A stretch of DNA of 64,000 nt, taken from NCBI GenBank assembly GCA_034509755.1, contig CM067543.1, forward strand, positions 16,616,954 to 16,680,953, in the 5' to 3' direction. Below, one piece after another: positions 60,473 through 64,000 of this stretch. The stretch is from Anisodus tanguticus (lineage: Eukaryota > Streptophyta > Magnoliopsida > Solanales > Solanaceae). The notes beneath the pieces were generated by a model. The model did no database searches, was not told the origin of the DNA, and saw nothing but the letters and a program-made list of their open reading frames with translations. Both the position numbers and the translations under genes were made by a program. Numbering within the stretch: the first letter of the stretch is position 1; the number at the start of each line of letters is the position of its first letter.

Positions 60473-60955
60473 TGATGTATGTACACAGGGGTGAGTGAGG
60501 GTAAGTGGGGCTGAGTTCGGCAGGGAACAAGTTCACGCGGAAACAAGACACAAAGTGGGGGTCTCGGTTCTCGGCTATTGCCGGGCAGTGGGTATTTGGA
60601 GGCCGTTTCGAGTGGATTCAAGGGGAGTTGGGTCAGGAAGTTTAATGGAGATATTTTGGACACGTTAAGGGTTGGTTTGATGGTCTGTCTTTGGTGGTTT
60701 GATGATGGCAAGACGACGGAGCAGAACTGAAACAGTGAGGTTCTCGGTAACGTGTGTTATGCGGAGTGTTTGGTGTTGTCCAGATTGGACGGGTATTTGT
60801 GGACTGTTTCGGGTGGTGAAATTTGGTGGGAATTTATATGTAGTCTTGTGGGATATGGTGGTAAAAATAATGAAGTGGTTTAGACAAGGAATGCACACGG
60901 GATGCAAAGATAAGTCATAACCTACCTCGGAGCCGAGAAAATGCTCCATAAACCT
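60473..60955 (-). mobile_element. LTR of the array-related gypsy element, truncated
   Basis: It starts TGATGTATGTAC (compare TGATGTAAGTAAGG in the array) and keeps the blocks GTAAGTGGG, GGTTCTCGG and GGTGGTTTGAACAAGGAATG-like sequence in the same order. It is cut at about 60955 by a reverse LTR fragment. Confidence 0.7.
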
Positions 60956-61440
60956 AAAGAATTTATCTTTCCTTATTTTAAAGCTTCATAAAGATCCCAA
61001 TATATCACGTATGCATTATTCGTAAGAAAATGAGTCAGTAGACACCCATATTTCTATGATAATATTTCGAGTCTTAGAAGTCACCCAAAAGTCAATCTCG
61101 AGTCCTGAAGGTCAAAACTGTAATTTTATATCAAATTGTGTTTAGTATAGTAAAAATAAATTTTATGAGGTTAAATGAGTTTGATGATACTCATATTGCT
61201 ACTATTTAATTTGGAACCAAAAAATGTAACCCCGAGCCCCAAAGGGTAAAACTGGAATTTTATTTCCAAATTTGTTTATTCATAGCTTAACTAGTCTGAA
61301 TCCAGAAAATCCCTTAAAAATAATCATCTTGATCCTTAAATTCATGATATACAACTTTTCAACTTTTGGGTTCAAAACCCCAATTTTTCTCAATCAAAAT
61401 CAAGATTAATACACAAATTATGATGACCCGTTTGGATGTC
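60956..61440 (-). mobile_element. Reverse gypsy LTR fragment
   Basis: Aligned with 54200-54500 of the solo LTR through the blocks AACCCCGRGCCC, AAGGGTAAAAC and GGAATTTTAT. Non-coding. Confidence 0.55.
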
Positions 61441-61529
61441 ATGGAAAATTCCTTCGCCTTATGACCAAATCTCCCTAGACCAGTTGTACCCGGTAGTTGT
61501 ATACAGGTAAATTTCCATTAAGTGGACCA

Positions 61530-62400
61530 TCAGTCGAGTTGCGAAGTGGATACTCAATATAACATTTCACCCTTAGACCGATGCACAGTCTGAGCATACT
61601 ATTGTGGTATTGAAGGACATGTTACGAGCCTGCGTGATTTATATTGGGGGTCATTGGGACCAACACCTACCTTTGGTAGAGTTTGCATACAACAAAAGCT
61701 ATCACTCTAGTATCGATATTGCACCATTCAAGGCCTTGTATAGTAGGAGATGTCGATCTCCGATTAGTTGGTTTGATGCGTTGGAGGTCCATCATTGGTG
61801 TACCAATCTGTTGAGAGACTCTTTGGAGAAAGTGAAAGTGATCCAGGACAAGCTCCTAGTAGCGAAGAGGTGGCAGAAGGAGTATGCAGACCTAAAAGTC
61901 CGAGATTTAGAGTTCATGGTTGGTGACAAGGTCCTTCTGAATATTTCACCTATGAAGGGTGTGATGAGATTCAGAAAGAGGGGGAAGCTGAGTCCGAGGT
62001 TATCAGATCATTTGAGGTTCTTCAGAGAGTGGGAGAGGTGGCATATGAGTTGGCTCTACCACATGGTCTTTCAGACATTCATTAAGTCTTCCATGTGTCT
62101 ATGCTGAAGAAGTATCATGCCGATGGTTTTTATGTTATCCAGTGGGACTCTGTATTACTTGATTAGAATCTAAAGATTGAGGAGGAGCCTATGGCTATTT
62201 AAAACAGGAAGGTGAGAAAGTTGAGATCGAAGGAGATAGCTACAGTGAAGGTTCAGTGGAGGCATTGTCTAGTCGATCAGGTGACTTGGGAGACCGAGTC
62301 CGATATGCTGAGCAGATATCCTAGCTTGTTCACATCTACCAGTACGTTCCCGTTGTTCATTTCTCTTTGTTCGAGGATGAACGGTTGTTTAATTAGTATC
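61530..62400 (+). pseudogene. Gypsy integrase C-terminus and chromodomain-like tail
   Basis: An open frame from 61604 reads VLKDMLRACVIYIGGHWDQH, then LPLVEFAYNKSYHSSIDIAP, then DLEFMVGDKVLLNISPMKGV with MRFRKRGKLSP, the C-terminal half of a chromovirus integrase. A frameshift near 62015 follows. The chromodomain-like tail lies at 62212-62330 (KLRSKEIATVKVQWRHCLVD; QVTWETESDM). The 5' parts of the element are missing. Confidence 0.88.
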
Positions 62401-62403
62401 TGA

Positions 62404-64000
62404 TGTAATGACCTGCCCAATTCTTTTAGCTAAAAACTCTTATTTGCTTGTTTGACCCTTCCCGTAGTCTCTATATGGGGTTTTGATGTGCGGGGATGGG
62501 TGGAACGGATCCCGATGTCTATTTGTATGAGTTTCGGATGAAAAAGGCCAAGTCTTGAAACTTAAAGTTGGTTAGTTTGACTCAAAGTTGACTTCTGGCT
62601 AGATTAGTTAGTTTTAGGGTTCTGTTGCTTTCGGTAGTTCCGGAGGGTCATTAAGGACTTAGTCGAGTCATTAGTTCATTTCCCGAGGTATGAAAGTGTT
62701 TTGTGGCTTTATTTTTAAAATTTGGTAAATTCCCGGGAGATGCTCTAGAAAAGTATGCCTTAACTCGGTTATTTGTGAAATCCAATGGTACGAGTGAGTT
62801 TCAAGCATTGTTTACCTTAAACGAGTATATCTGGTTTGTGTACGGGGGGTCCCGAGAGTATGCTAGATGTTTGAGAGAAGTGTTGGATGATTTTTCTATT
62901 GCTGGTCTCTAGTGTCCGCCACAACGGCGCCAGTATCCGCTCCGACATGTCCGCCTCTGCAAGAGGTTGGCTCACCGAAGCAGAGACTGGAGAGTTGGGG
63001 GTTTCTGTTGTTCCAGTGGAGTCGATTTCCCTGCGGCAAAAATACTGTAAATTCATTACCCAAATTAGAAATCTCGAAACTAGCGCCACTCTTGGAGGAA
63101 AATCAGAACCCTAGGAGCATTTTGTCCTTGAGGTAATAAATTATTTCCCTTTTTATGGTTTAAGTGATGTTTATAAGCTCTTTAATGGTAGTTTACCATA
63201 TTATTATGTTGGGGAAAATAGATTTAATGTGTTTATGAGAATAAGAGAGTTATATGGTTGATTTTAATGGAGGTTTGTGGATTTAAAAGCTATATTAGTG
63301 TGATTAGGATTATGTAATGATAGATAATCATTTTTCTAAGATTAATTTGATTATAGAAGCTTTCTTTCAAAGGTGAAAAATTCTAGGGTTCCAAATTGGG
63401 GCTTTTTTATTATTGTTCATTTGAGGGTTCAAATGTGAATGGATTTCCAATTAAATGAAGGATATGATTACTTAGTATGTAATAATGGTTTTTCAGTATT
63501 AAAGTTTGAGTCGTGGTGACGTGGGCCTGGGTTGGTACTTTAAAGTCATGTTTGTAAGGTCTTTATCCTCGTATGTTGTGAAAACTTGTATTAACGAGTA
63601 GTATATGCGTGAATAGTCTTCAACCATCGCAAGGCGCAGAGGAGAGGCAAGGATGTCACCGAGGATTGATCGGATAGCGCACCTGCTCGACTGTGAGATA
63701 GGCTACGATTTAGTTTTTTAGACTTCGATAGAGGGAAAGGTACCTTGCATATGCATTGCATACATATCGTACATATATTTTCCATATCATTGATTATTTA
63801 CAGTTGAACTTGTACTTGAAGTGATTGTTCATGATTCAACTAAGTTTGGATATGGTAGGATTATAATTGTTTTGATACTTGAGTAATGGTATAACTCTTG
63901 AAAGCGGAATATTGTTAATAGGTTTGACCTTTATGATACAAGGAAACATGCGAACTTTGTAAATCTTCATCTGGGCTATGCGACTATTTGTATTATTAAA
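62404..64000 (+). mobile_element. Gypsy 3' LTR family B, running off the window
   Basis: It starts TGTAATGACCTGCCC after the integrase tail, as a 3' LTR should, and aligns with 3379 onward for over 1.3 kb. Short ORFs within it (for example around 62887-63136) have no domain and overlap on both strands, so I treat them as chance. Confidence 0.75.

Noticed and set aside
62817..63136. Three overlapping ORFs near the right end
   Set aside because: All overlap within the 3' LTR of a gypsy element and show no domain; chance open frames.
1..64000. CRISPR array, operon, phage or other prokaryotic system
   Set aside because: No regularly spaced identical short repeats, no Shine-Dalgarno-linked gene strings, and the gene content is wholly plant nuclear.

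Overview
The window is plant nuclear DNA, most likely from a Solanaceae-type eudicot. The evidence is one spliced plant bHLH gene in a dense nest of LTR retrotransposons, a plant LINE with a C-terminal RNase H, a tRNA-derived SINE, a TRIM and MITEs. There is no prokaryotic signal. The family assignment rests on my recognition of repeat types, not on a search.

Layout. 1-2415: a reverse gypsy LTR, a CACTA-like end, a copia-LTR-like tract and a LINE ORF1 scrap. 2434-13489: an 11-kb nest bounded by two copies of one long LTR (2434-3378 and 10412-13489, candidate 5-bp duplication AGAGG). It holds a second LTR family, a gypsy RNase H-integrase-chromodomain remnant with its 3' LTR, a solo LTR with a minisatellite and a SINE. 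14762-17706: an internally deleted Ty1/copia element. 17970-18211: a Stowaway-like MITE. 18500-23419: a reverse Ty3/gypsy pol remnant. 23560-26290: the 3' end and LTR of a Tat/Athila-type element.

26576-31150 (minus) holds the only intact host gene I can support. It is a five-exon bHLH35-like transcription factor of 251 residues, with GT-AG introns, a TRIM in intron 3 and a long-TIR MITE in the 2.7-kb intron 4. Its promoter has a TATA box and a G-box.

32361-50313 is a reverse SIRE/Maximus-type copia element (RT-RNase H, env-like ORF, 3' LTR). It is split by a 14-kb tandem array, LTR-int-LTR-int-LTR-int-LTR (33785-47800), of a non-autonomous gypsy element. The whole array sits between perfect TGTAA duplications, so it is one insertion that later multiplied in place. 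This is the most unusual structure in the window.

50313-64000: reverse gypsy LTRs, a Tat-like LTR, a LINE that lacks its endonuclease and has a broken YADD motif, a relative of the array element, and a gypsy integrase-chromodomain-LTR end running off the window. Apart from the bHLH gene, all coding remnants carry stops or frameshifts, so I see no pathway or operon. I found no new biological system beyond the tandem array.
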